The notes beneath the pieces were generated by a model. It did no database searches. It was not told where the DNA came from and saw only the letters and a list, made by a program, of their open reading frames with translations. The translations under genes were made by a program, and so were the position numbers. This document shows, piece after piece, positions 36,295-45,266 of a DNA stretch of 64,000 nt; within the stretch, counting starts at the first letter, position 1; every line of letters starts with the position of its first letter. This DNA is from Streptomyces sp. NBC_01341 (GTDB lineage Bacteria; Actinomycetota; Actinomycetes; Streptomycetales; Streptomycetaceae). The stretch spans positions 7,347,388-7,411,387 of the forward strand of contig NZ_CP108364.1 of the NCBI RefSeq assembly GCF_035946055.1, in the 5' to 3' direction.

Positions 36295-36473
36295 CCCCGG
36301 CTCCGCGTACCTGCCGAAAACGACCGTGACAGGTACAGCGAGAACCGGACCAGGGAAGTGAGATCAAACCCCACGTACGGGGCAAACGTCATCGCTCAGT
36401 GCGCGACGCAATGAGAATCCGCCACCACGAACGAGAAGCGGTGAGAATCCGACAACCGCGGTGCGACAGGACA
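36295..36473. promoter_or_regulatory. transposition-gene end of the Tn7-like element
   Basis: Non-coding leader upstream of tnsA. TGAGAATCCG occurs at 36412-36421 and 36442-36451, 30 bp apart, in direct orientation; this core also appears in the cargo end. The region must hold both the tns promoter and the transposase-binding sites. Confidence 0.6.
36462..36473 (-). repeat. terminal inverted repeat of Tn7-like element (tnsA end)
   Basis: TGCGACAGGACA, reverse complement of TGTCCTGTCGCA at 30840. CACGC follows immediately as the target duplication. Confidence 0.85.
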
Positions 36474-36478
36474 CACGC
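36474..36478 (+). repeat. 5-bp target site duplication CACGC (right)
   Basis: Matches 30835-30839 exactly. Read across the excised element, the minus strand gives YRVLADLVDADGVLP, restoring the target frame. Confidence 0.85.
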
Positions 36479-36636
36479 GGTAAGGCCCTCTACTCCCGAA
36501 GCTGCCGCGAAGTGACAAGTAGCTCTCTGTAGCCGATCTGATGGGCTGTTGTCACGGTTTCCGGTGTTCTGGTCCTGTCTCTGTTGTGCTCGCGTCACCT
36601 TGGTCGCGTTGTGGTGATCGAGGAGAGGAGTGGGGC

Positions 36637-37329
36637 GTGCGTCGGGAGTGGGAACCGGAGGACCTGATCGAGGTCTGGACGCTGCTGGAGGAGGACCAGG
36701 AGCGGCTTCGGAACAAGTCGGGGGCGAACCGGCTGGGCTTCGCGCTGCTGTTGAACTTCTTCGAGGTGGAGGCGCGTTTTCCGGAGGATGCGGCGGAGGT
36801 CCCCGCCGCTGCGGTGTCGTACGTGGCTCAGCAGGTGAGGGTGCCGGCCGAGGAGTGGGGCGCCTACGACTGGTCCGGGCGGGCGATCAAGCGGCACCGG
36901 ATGGAGGTCCGGGTGGTGTTCGGGTTCCGCGAGTGCACGCAGGAGGACCAGGTCCAGCTCGCGCAGTGGTTGGCTGCCGAGTTGTGCCCGGTGGAGCTGA
37001 ACCGGGACCGGCTGGCTGAAGCGGTGGTCGCGCGGTGCCGCAACGAACGTCTGGAGCCGCCGGCACCCGCGAAGGTGACTCGGCTGGCCGCATCGGCGGT
37101 GAACACCTTCGAGGAGGGTCTCTGCGCGACGACGGTGGAGCGGTTGTCTGCGGCCTCGCGGTCCCGGCTGGATGACCTGGTGGCTGATGACGACGGGGAT
37201 GAGGGGAGCGCGGGCGGGGGCCGGACGTTCTTCACCGAGCTGAAGGCGGACTCCGGCGCGCTGGGCCTGGACAGCCTGCTGACGGAGGTGAACAAGCTGC
37301 AGCGGGTGCGGCAGCTGGAGCTGCCGGGA
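36637..37329 (+). pseudogene. Tn3-family transposase, N-terminal fragment
   Basis: GTG 36637 after GAGAGGAG. Encodes the DUF4158 N-terminal domain of Tn3 TnpA: RREWEPEDLIEVWTLLEEDQ, KSGANRLGFALLLNFFEVEA, VSYVAQQVRVPAEEWGAYDW, SGRAIKRHRMEVRVVFGFRE and LAASAVNTFEEGLCATTVER. After LQRVRQLELPG the sequence becomes an IS5 transposase in another frame. About 230 of the usual ~1000 residues remain and the DDE domain is missing. Confidence 0.82.
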
Positions 37330-37781
37330 AACGGGTGCCGGGCCGCAAGCGGGCACTGGCGGTGGATGTTCTGGGCCTGGTCATCGCCGTCATCGTCCTG
37401 GCCGCCAGCACCCACGACAACGCCGCGGGCATCGCCCTGCTGGACCATGTCGCCGAACATACCGACGGCACGGTCCGCAAGGCGCTCGTCGACCAGGGCT
37501 TCAAGAAGCAGGTCGCCGTCCACGGCACCGGCATGGGTATCGACGTCGAGACCGTTGAACGCAACCCGCAGGACAAGGGATTCGTCCCGCAGCTGATTCG
37601 CTGGAGGGTCGAGCAGACCTACGGGATCCTGATACTGCACCGGCGCCTGGTCCGCGACTACGAACACCACCCGGCCTCCTCCGCCTCCCGCGTCTACTGG
37701 GCGATGACCCACACCATGACCCGCCGGCTCACCGGCACGACCACCCCCACCTGGCGCAACCCGCAAGCGGTGACCGCATGA
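37330..37781 (+). pseudogene. IS5-family transposase, C-terminal fragment
   Basis: RKRALAVDVLGLVIAVIVLA, HDNAAGIALLDHVAEHTDGT, VRKALVDQGFKKQVAVHGTG and FVPQLIRWRVEQTYGILILH with the catalytic Glu context (WRVEQTYG). The N-terminal part with the first Asp is only partly present. Fused to the Tn3 fragment at its 5' end and overlapping the next gene by ATGA. Confidence 0.75.
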
Positions 37782-38182
37782 ACATCCAACCCCTGCTCGA
37801 AGCACTGGATTTTCAGGAGAACGCGGCCCGGACCCTGACCGACGACCTCCGCACCCAGGCCGAGGAACTGCGGGCCCGACTACGAGAGGCCGAAATCCAC
37901 CTCGAGCACCTCGCGATCACCCGCAAGACCGTCACCGCCCTCGCCGACCGGATCCCCACCCAAGCCGTCTCACAGGACTTGCCGGAGCACCCGGACTACC
38001 CCCGCATCCTCGCCGTCTTCAACGAGGCAACCGGCCCCCTCCGAGCCCGCGACATCTGCGAGGCCCTCGACCACGAGCTGTTGCCGAAGAACATCGAAGG
38101 CACCCGCGCCAAGCTGAAACGCCTGGTCAAACTGGACCTCCTCAGCGAGGACGACGTCGGTAGCTTCGCCACGAAGCAGTAA
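37778..38182 (+). CDS. IS-associated coiled-coil/winged-helix protein (134 aa)
   Basis: Starts MNIQPLLEALDFQENAARTL in an ATGA overlap with the transposase stop, so it is translationally coupled. Residues 15-55 form a heptad-like helix (QAEELRARLREAEIHLEHLA). The C-terminal part, ILAVFNEATGPLRARDICEA with EGTRAKLKRLVKLDLL, looks like a winged helix. I have seen this protein beside transposases of this kind, so it may be an accessory or regulatory passenger. No proven function. Confidence 0.65.
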   Translation: MNIQPLLEALDFQENAARTLTDDLRTQAEELRARLREAEIHLEHLAITRKTVTALADRIPTQAVSQDLPEHPDYPRILAVFNEATGPLRARDICEALDHELLPKNIEGTRAKLKRLVKLDLLSEDDVGSFATKQ

Positions 38183-38258
38183 CCGAGCGGCGACTCACAA
38201 CACGGCACCAGCCTTAACTCGAAACGGACATCACTCGAACCGCCCTCTGAGTCGCCGA

Positions 38259-38813
38259 TCAGTCGATGCGGTCGCTCAGGCCCAGCACCTTCGGGTCGTC
38301 GCTGGGGAAGTTGCCGGGCATGCCCGGCACGTCGATGGTGCGGCCGTACACGCCGGCCAGGAACCCGACAGCACCGGCCGGGAACTCGATCCAGTCGGCG
38401 TTGTCCGTGCGGACGACCACCGGCCATGCGTCCGGATCCGCAGGGCTCGTCCTCCAATAGAAGGTGTCCCCCGAATTGGACGACGCCCAGGAGATCAGGC
38501 CTCCCGGCTGCGGGTAGGGAACGTAGTCCTCAGTGTCGCCCATCTCGTACAGATCCTGAAGGATTTCGTCGTCCCTGCACTCGGACGCCCATGGCGCCTC
38601 GGCGCCGGGCGTCGGAAGGGACACCATGAGGAAGTCATCGATAACAAGCACTGGGTACGCCTCCGCCAGAGAGCGGAAGTCTGAGGGCAGCGCAGTCCCG
38701 AGGCCCGCCTCGAGGGCGGCCCAGTCCACGCTGCGTCCACCTGGCACACGCCACCGTGTCATCGAAGGCAGCGCGACTTCCAGCTCTTCGACCATCACCA
38801 AGTCGTCTGCCAA
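38259..38813 (-). CDS. SMI1/KNR4 (SUKH) family protein (184 aa)
   Basis: SUKH superfamily: VDWAALEAGLGTALPSDFRS, LAEAYPVLVIDDFLMVSLPT, DYVPYPQPGGLISWASSNSG and DTFYWRTSPADPDAWPVVVR, then IEFPAGAVGFLAGVYG. Bacterial members are mostly immunity proteins of polymorphic or contact-dependent toxins. No toxin is visible nearby, so it is an orphan immunity gene. Cytosolic, intact. Confidence 0.82.
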   Translation of the reverse strand: MADDLVMVEELEVALPSMTRWRVPGGRSVDWAALEAGLGTALPSDFRSLAEAYPVLVIDDFLMVSLPTPGAEAPWASECRDDEILQDLYEMGDTEDYVPYPQPGGLISWASSNSGDTFYWRTSPADPDAWPVVVRTDNADWIEFPAGAVGFLAGVYGRTIDVPGMPGNFPSDDPKVLGLSDRID

Positions 38814-38894
38814 TCCGGGGAGTTCTCGACCACGTCGGTCTCGAACAATACTCCCTCCTCGATGTGGCGGACACGGCGACGAATCTTCTCAGAG

Positions 38895-39183
38895 AGTCAC
38901 GAACCGCCCTCTCAATGCGGCCCAGACCTTCCACGATGCCCACGGCCACCTCGACGTCCCCACCGACCACCTGGACTCCGCCGGCTTCGACCTTGGCCGC
39001 TTCATCACCGCCATACGCGACGCCTATAACGCCGATCACCTTGACCCGGACTTCACCGCCGAACTCGAAGCGCTCGGCATGATCTGGGACAAACACCAGG
39101 CCGCCTGGCGCGCCCGCCTCACCGCCGCCACCGACTACCACCGCGCTCACGGCCACCTTGCCGCCCCCTCCACCACCCCAATG
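38895..39183 (+). pseudogene. helicase-associated-domain repeat fragment
   Basis: Reads HDAHGHLDVPTDHLDSAGFD, LGRFITAIRDAYNADHLDPD, FTAELEALGMIWDKHQAAWR and DYHRAHGHLAAPSTTP: two units of the helicase-associated (HA) repeat with LGMIWD. Both ends are lost at unrelated sequence. A fifth helicase scrap in the window, on the opposite strand to the others. Confidence 0.7.
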
Positions 39184-39232
39184 TGGGAAACTCGCTGCCC
39201 GCAGACACGGCGGCCAACTACTTTCAGGCCGT

Positions 39233-40641
39233 ATGAGCACCCATCTCCCCCTGCGTGAAGCCGCACTGTTGTGGCTCGAGTACGCCCGCACCCTGCCGCC
39301 GGTCCCGCAAGCGATCACCGACGCGGAGCTGGCGGGCGGACCCGAGTGGGACGCGCTGGAGGAAGTGGTGGCCTCCGCGGCACCACGGGACGAACACCTC
39401 GACCTCTATGCCAAGGCCGACGGGGACTGGAAACCGGACTACCGGACGCTGCTGGGGGAGTCGGGTCTGGGCGAGGCGAGCCGCCTGATCGCCCAAGGCG
39501 CGGACGTGCCACTGGCTGAGGTCGCCGACAGCTTCGTCGCCTTTTGCACCGGCCCGGCACCGGTCCCCGAACGATGGCTGCTCCTCAACACCGAGCTCCC
39601 CCGCGGAACGCGGATCCAGCTGGGGCGGTACACCCTGCAGACCTTCACCCTGGAGGAGCTGCGCCAGACGGTCCCGATGCCAGCGCTCCACGGCCTGCAG
39701 CCCCACAGCCTCGACCTCGACCTGATCACCGAGGCGCCCTTCCTCCACGTCCCCGACCCCGGCCGCACGGTCACCCGCCGGCCGACCTGGTTCGACTTCA
39801 CCGGTCCGCGCGAAGAGGCCCAGCACTGGCAGGCCCTCCTGCCACTGATCCTGTGGGACTGCGAACTCCTGCGCGTGGAATCGGCCTTCAGCGTCGCACG
39901 CGGACGCCGCTTCGACCTGAACCCCAGAGACGTCCCGACCACCATCAAGATCTACGCAGACCCGTACGGAAAAGCGCAAGAGTCCGAGGTCCGGGAGACC
40001 GGCGACTTTAACGTCCCGGCCACGCACCTTCCGGCCCTGACCGCCTTCTGCACCGCGATCTCGTCGAAGATCGACATGGTCATGGCTGGCGAGAACCATG
40101 AGGATGATCTCCCCAAAGAGCGTGCCCGGCGCCTCAACCGCGCCGCCCGACACCTCCTTGCCGCCTACCAGCGCACCTACAACGACTACGCCGTCTGGCC
40201 AGTGGACGCCGACGAACTGCTTCTCACTACGTCATCGCCCTGGAAGCCCTGCTCCGCAGCCCCAACGACCCCCGTGGCGGAATCGTGCGCAGCCTGCTGA
40301 CCCGCGCCTCCGCACTGTTCCTCACCCCCGCCCAACAGGAACATGCTCACACCGTCATCGATGACGCTTACACCGCTCGCTCCCTCTACGTCCACGGCAA
40401 GGTGATCAAGAACCAGACGGAGAGGGAAAAGCAGGAGGAACTGCGCACTCTCAGGCGCCTGACCCTGCAGATCATGCTGCGCTGGCTCGTCCTGACACCC
40501 TCCGACACCGACGACCTCGCACCCCTGCTCGCTGCCGCCGCCCAGGGCACCGGACGCGAGGAACACATCGGCCGCCCCCTGCGCGCCTTCTTCACCACCA
40601 CCCCGCCCAGCAGTCAGCCCGCTGACATCACCGCCACCTAA
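39233..40641 (+). pseudogene. HEPN-domain (ApeA-like) protein, one-base frameshift
   Basis: ATG 39233: MSTHLPLREAALLWLEYART, and a ~320-residue N-terminal region with TRIQLGRYTLQTFTLEELRQ and TWFDFTGPREEAQHW. Near 40233 one C is missing (CTTCTCACTAC); with it the frame continues LLHYVIALEALLRS then GGIVRSLLTRASALFLTPAQ and ARSLYVHGKVIKNQTERE. The last block has the HEPN RxxxxH motif (RSLYVH), typical of RNases in anti-phage and toxin systems. Restored length is about 470. It could be real decay or a base-call error. Confidence 0.6.
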
Positions 40642-40925
40642 CCCCCGCAGGGAACTCCGCCGCCCGCCCGCGCAATACCCCCGGCGTCCCGGCGGCAGCC
40701 TGCCGCCGGAATTCAGGCGGGCTGGCACTCGGCTCCGCCCGGGGCTGCCTGGACCGTTTCCTACGGCCCGGCCATCCCGTACGCCTGCCAGTCCTCCCAC
40801 GCACCACGAGCCGGCGGACCCGCCCCGCCCCGACTCCCCAGAGCGCTGAGGCAGGGTCCTGCCGCAGGACGATGTCAGGGTCGGTTCTGTTCCGGGTGTC
40901 AGTGCTGCCGTGCATAGTGCCGGTC
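40642..40925. other. intergenic, GC-rich with stem-like sequence
   Basis: No gene. CCGGCGGCAGCCTGCCGCCGG near 40688-40708 can fold into a stem and may terminate the upstream transcript. Confidence 0.4.
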
Positions 40926-43109
40926 ATGATCAATGACTTGGACAGGACCGACTGGGCGTCCCTGGGACACGCCTACGGGGCGGCCGATGATGTGCCGGGG
41001 TGGCTGCGGGGCATGGTGTCGCCCGACCCCGACATACGTGAGGAGGCGTTCGGCAACTTCTACAGCGCAGCGCTCCATCAAGGGAGCGTGTATTCGAGCA
41101 CGGTGGCCAGTGTGCCGTTCCTGTTCGCGATGGCAGACGACCCTGCGACTCCTGGCCGCGGGGACGTCGTCGCGCTGCTGCTCAGCATCGGGCGGGAAGC
41201 GGTCGATGCCGAAGAGCACTACGCGGTCATCTGCGGCGAGGGCGGTGAAGAGTCCACGATCTACCCGGACACCGCGAACTTGATGCGCGAGCACGCCGAC
41301 GCCTTCGTCGCCTATGCCGGTGACCCCGACCCGCAGGTGCGCCGGGCGTCGATCGAGGGTCTCGGGCTCTTCCTGGACGACGCCGGACGGGCGGCGGGGC
41401 TTCTGCGGGACCGCCTCGGGCAAGAGAGCGGGACTGCCGAGCGAGGTCTGGTGGTGCGGACGATGGCCGACCTGGCGATCCGCCTGCCCGCAGCCGCTGC
41501 GCCGGCGCGAGCGTGGCTGGATGCGTTGGCCGACAACGACACCACCGATCCGGACACCCGTCTGACGGCGCTCGTCCACCGGGCCCGCTGCGCTCCCGAT
41601 TCCATCGACGACCAGACGGTGCCGACCGCGATCGACCTGCTCAGCCGGCTCACTCCCGCGCCCCAGCCCGTCGAGGTCGAGAAGGGGGACAGGGACCCGT
41701 CCCGTCCGTGTGCGTGCGAGGCCGAGCCCGATCCCGACCCGAACGTCCCCGGGTACGTTGCGGCCGCCTTCGCCGACCTCGAACGGCACGGGCGCGTCCA
41801 CGCCGCTACCACCCCTTTGCTGACGGCTTTCCACACAGCACTGGGTGCGCGCGCCGAGGACCGAACGGCTCTGCTCACCGTGCAGCTGTGCAGCCCGGAC
41901 CCGGGGATCCGTTACGACGCCATCGACATGGCACGCAGTCTGATCACCTCTTTGCGGGGCGATCACACCCGCCTGGTGCGGCTCACCGGCCACTGCCTCC
42001 TCCCGGACGACGCCTACACCGCCGCAGCCGCGGCCGAGGCCCTCGGTTCCCTGGCGACCCTTGCCGAACCGGCCCGCGAGGCCCTCGCCACCTACGTCAC
42101 CACCCACCACCCGGATGCGTGGGCGAGCCCGCACCGTAACGTCCGCCGAGCCCACCAACTGGCCGTCGTGGCGCTGGCAGGGCTCAAGGACGAACGGGCC
42201 CTGCCCAGCCTGCTGACCGCGCTGGACACCGACACCGACGCCTGGCGCGCCCTGGGCGCGGTGGGCCATCTGCCCCAGTGCGCCGTGGAACTCACGCCCC
42301 GGCTGATCCGGCGCCTCGCCGACGTCGACCACTCCCTTGAGTGGCCCGATGCCAGCCCTGCGACGCTCGCCTCCGCACTGGCCAACCTCGGTGATCCGGC
42401 GGCCGTACCCGCCCTCGCCGAAACGGTCCAAACCTCCGTCGGGCACAAGCAATGGCGTACCGCAGAGCCTGTCCTGAAAGCGCTCGCGTCGTTCGGCCCC
42501 CACGCCGCATCCGCCCTGGACGTCGTCCGCCCCCTCACCGACGCAGACGATGTCTCCCTCCGCACAGCTGCGGCGGGCGCCGTCTGGGAACTCGAACGCC
42601 GCCCCGACAGCGTCATGCCGCTGCTGCACCGCCTCCTCGACGACCACCGGAACTTCCACGCGATCGACCTCGCCGGCCGAATCGGCCCTGGCGCCGCAGC
42701 CGCCCTGCCGCGCCTGCGGCAGATCCTGAGCGAGCGGGTCGAACAGAACGCGCGCAACGAGCGGAACGGCTCGGCCGTACTGAACGACTCGTGGACCCTC
42801 GTCCACGTCGCATCCGCCCTGTGGGACATAGGCGGCACAAGTGAGGCCAGCGCCGTCGTGCCGGCCCTGCTGGCCGCCTGGAAGGACAACGGCTCCACCG
42901 CACGCGACGTCATCGCCTGCCTCGATCGCATGGGTACGGCCGCACGTCCCGCCCTGCCCCAGATCCAGGCCGCACTTGAGCAACCTCATCGCGGCAACCA
43001 GATGTGGTCGAACGGCGTCGCTTTCGACCTTGAGGTCGAGCACACCTGCCGGGCCATCCTCGCAGGCCTGACAGACCTTCCGGACCCGGCGCCGGCCAGG
43101 GGGCAATAG
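40926..43109 (+). CDS. large HEAT-repeat protein (727 aa)
   Basis: Begins MINDLDRTDWASLGHAYGAA. Made of tandem alpha-helical HEAT or PBS-lyase-like repeats: DPDPQVRRASIEGLGLFLDD, SPDPGIRYDAIDMARSLITS, VVALAGLKDERALPSLLTAL, ATLASALANLGDPAAVPALA and FGPHAASALDVVRPLTDADD. No catalytic motif, signal or membrane segment, so it is likely a scaffold. Similar Streptomyces proteins occur near immunity-type genes, which fits its neighbours, but the function is not known. Intact and the longest gene of this accessory block. Confidence 0.8.
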   Translation: MINDLDRTDWASLGHAYGAADDVPGWLRGMVSPDPDIREEAFGNFYSAALHQGSVYSSTVASVPFLFAMADDPATPGRGDVVALLLSIGREAVDAEEHYAVICGEGGEESTIYPDTANLMREHADAFVAYAGDPDPQVRRASIEGLGLFLDDAGRAAGLLRDRLGQESGTAERGLVVRTMADLAIRLPAAAAPARAWLDALADNDTTDPDTRLTALVHRARCAPDSIDDQTVPTAIDLLSRLTPAPQPVEVEKGDRDPSRPCACEAEPDPDPNVPGYVAAAFADLERHGRVHAATTPLLTAFHTALGARAEDRTALLTVQLCSPDPGIRYDAIDMARSLITSLRGDHTRLVRLTGHCLLPDDAYTAAAAAEALGSLATLAEPAREALATYVTTHHPDAWASPHRNVRRAHQLAVVALAGLKDERALPSLLTALDTDTDAWRALGAVGHLPQCAVELTPRLIRRLADVDHSLEWPDASPATLASALANLGDPAAVPALAETVQTSVGHKQWRTAEPVLKALASFGPHAASALDVVRPLTDADDVSLRTAAAGAVWELERRPDSVMPLLHRLLDDHRNFHAIDLAGRIGPGAAAALPRLRQILSERVEQNARNERNGSAVLNDSWTLVHVASALWDIGGTSEASAVVPALLAAWKDNGSTARDVIACLDRMGTAARPALPQIQAALEQPHRGNQMWSNGVAFDLEVEHTCRAILAGLTDLPDPAPARGQ

Positions 43110-43171
43110 GCCCGGCCACACCGGTGCACAAGGCCTGCAGATCTGGATCGGCAAGCGACCTGCGCATACGG

Positions 43172-43680
43172 TCACTTCACCGGCGCAAGGCGGCGCCACA
43201 CGCGCACCACGCGGAGAGACCGTGACCCAGTACATCGACTCCGGCCAGGCCACGAACGAACGGCAGGGGCGCCCAGCAGCGCGACGTCGGGTGGGGGACT
43301 ACCGAGGAGCCCGACTTGGGCTGATGCTCGTCCTCGGGCGCAGTCGCAAGAGGCCCGCCCCGCAGCGGCAGACCTCGTGGTGTGTCTCAGCCGGCCGTGC
43401 TGCCGATGGTGACTGCCTGGCCGTGTACCGGTAGCCCGTGGCTGCCGGGACACGGCCGCCAACATCAGATCTCCGGCTCTGTCGGCCTCTCTCCGGGCCG
43501 CGCGGATCTCGATGACCTCCTGCTGGTGATCCGCGGAAAGCTGATCGAGGTACTGCGCGTCGCCGTAGGCGGTCTGCTTGGCCTCCAGGGCCTGACCGGC
43601 AGAAGCGGCGACGAATCCCACCCAGGCCGCACCGCACCAGGTGTCGTGTCCGCCGGTCAGGGGGCAGCCGGGCCGTCGGG
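43172..43680 (-). pseudogene. fragment of an unrecognised gene
   Basis: Minus strand WCGAAWVGFVAASAGQALEA, KQTAYGDAQYLDQLSADHQQ and EVIEIRAARREADRAGDLML read as real protein, then the sequence degenerates into arginine-rich noise near 43430. No start is clear upstream of 43621. Could be the middle of a membrane or secreted protein; not named. Confidence 0.35.
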
Positions 43681-43681
43681 G

Positions 43682-44332
43682 TCAGATCGAGCGCGAGAAC
43701 ATCTGCTCGCCGGGGAGCGGCGAGGCACCGACATCGCGGTACCTGGAACTTCCGGGAAGGATGACCGGCTCACCTGGGGCATGGATGGTGAAGCCGTGGC
43801 GTCGGTAGAACCGTGCCAGGGCGGCGTTTCCGGCGGTGAACTGCCCGTACATGAGGAACGCCCGGTGCTCACGGTGGATTGCCATGGCTCTGGTGATCAG
43901 TGCGGAGGCGATGCCCTGACGCCGGCAGTCGTCCGCGACGGCCAGGACCCGGAGCTTGGCGTAAGCCATAGCGGTCGCTGCCAGGGAAACGGGGTCTGCC
44001 CCGTCCCGTTCCATGCCTCCGAGGACGGATAGGGGCGGGATGCTGGAGCAGGCGCCGACAATGCGCGCGGTGGGCGTATGTTCGGCGACCAGGAAGACGA
44101 ACCGTCCGGCGCCGAACTGGCTGGTGAAGGGCCCTGCTGCGTCGACGGTTTCGTACATGGCCTCGCGGTCGTCGAAGTCGCCGTGTCCCTCCATGGCGAG
44201 CGCGGCGAGCTCGGTGAACGTTTTGCCCTCCCCGGGCCGGGTCTCTCTGATCTTAATGCTGTCGGGCAGTTCGTCGGGGCTTGCCGGGCTTGTTGCGTCC
44301 CACGAGCGTCCTCTCGGTCTGAAGTAGGCCAT
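43682..44332 (-). CDS. GNAT-family N-acetyltransferase (216 aa)
   Basis: ATG 44332 (MAYFRPRGRSWDATSP). GNAT core: IKIRETRPGEGKTFTELAAL, RFVFLVAEHTPTARIVGACS, YAKLRVLAVADDCRRQGIAS with the acetyl-CoA motif A (RRQGIAS), ALITRAMAIHREHRAFLMYG and ARFYRRHGFTIHAPGEP. The open frame continues upstream over other sequence, but the domain starts here. Transfers an acetyl group to an unknown amine. Single gene. Confidence 0.82.
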   Translation of the reverse strand: MAYFRPRGRSWDATSPASPDELPDSIKIRETRPGEGKTFTELAALAMEGHGDFDDREAMYETVDAAGPFTSQFGAGRFVFLVAEHTPTARIVGACSSIPPLSVLGGMERDGADPVSLAATAMAYAKLRVLAVADDCRRQGIASALITRAMAIHREHRAFLMYGQFTAGNAALARFYRRHGFTIHAPGEPVILPGSSRYRDVGASPLPGEQMFSRSI

Positions 44333-44553
44333 GCGGCCCCACCAGCCGGGCACGTCTGTGAGAGCCGGTGCGGCAACACGGCTACCAGTAGGCCAGGAGG
44401 ACGCTTGGTGATGAGGACCAAAGCGGTCATCACGCCGCTGAAGGCGACAACGATGACGCGTTTCTTTCGCCTCGCGAGCGCACGGGGCTGCCATGGCCCT
44501 TCGCCCGCGAGCGGGCTTGATGCGGCCGCGAGCCTTGCTGGCCGGGGTGGTGG

Positions 44554-45086
44554 TCAGGTGGCCGGGCGGGGCTCTCGGCCGAGCCGGTGCAAGGTGCGGC
44601 AGTGCAGGTCGCTCTCGACCCCGATGCCCAGGCTGCCGAAGAGCAGCAGGTCCTGCTTCTGCAGCGCGACCGCGGCGCGCGCGGCATCCTCCTTGTCGGG
44701 GTAGATCCACAGACTGACCCCGCGTGCTGCGCCACTTCCACGAAGAAGCGCCGGTCCCGCTCCCCGGTTGTCTCGAGCGTGAAGCGGACCGCGAGCTCGA
44801 AGGGCTTGGGCGTCCTGCCGTGAAGTAGCAGCAGAACATGGCTGTGATCAGGCGCGACCTTCCACCGAGCATCGATGGTGGTGCCGGTGGTCTGGATGCC
44901 TGAGGTGAAGTCCAGGCAGGCCTCCGTGTACGCCTCGTCCAGCCCTTCGACAGCGTTCCGGCTCACTGGCTGCATCAGCATCAAATCCGGCCCCACAGAG
45001 ACAGTGAGGGGGAATGCCTCGGCCTCGATCACGGTCTGAACGCTCAAGGACAGATCGTAAGCCGCGACCGGATGCCTGCCCACCAA
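44554..45086 (-). pseudogene. hypothetical protein with one-base frameshift
   Basis: VGRHPVAAYDLSLSVQTVIE, FPLTVSVGPDLMLMQPVSRN, TTIDARWKVAPDHSHVLLLL and RDRRFFVEVAQHA run in one frame. A shift near 44735 then gives GVSLWIYPDKEDAARAAVAL, QKQDLLLFGSLGIGVESDLH and CRTLHRLGREPRPAT with stop at 44554. Coding-like sequence also precedes it (about 45100-45260), so the gene may have been longer. Family not recognised. Confidence 0.5.
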
Positions 45087-45266
45087 CCGACGACACCTGC
45101 ATCTGCAGCCACCCGCACGGGAGTTCGGCCGCAGGGAAGTCGCAGGCGATCGCCTCGACCTGGCCGACGAGCTCGCCGTGTACGGCTCTCACCCGGCGAC
45201 GGGCCGCGCCTTGGCCACGGGGCAGCCGAGCGCCTCCGACGGCCGATAACAAGGCCTCGCGGACGG

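Larger units (their letters stand above)
30840..36473 (-). mobile_element. Tn7-like transposon, 5634 bp, ends defined
   Basis: Bounded by the 12-bp terminal inverted repeat TGTCCTGTCGCA (30840-30851) and its complement (36462-36473), with the 5-bp direct duplication CACGC outside both ends. Contents on the minus strand, 36.3 to 31.7 kb: tnsA, tnsB, tnsC, tniQ, each overlapping the next, then two cargo genes. TGAGAA/TTCTCA boxes near both ends look like TnsB-binding sites. Since tnsA is frameshifted and tnsC rearranged, the copy is probably immobile without help. Confidence 0.88.

Noticed and set aside
40899..43253. 784-codon open frame opposite the HEAT-repeat gene
   Set aside because: Shadow frame caused by high third-position GC; no family features, and the plus strand has clear repeats.
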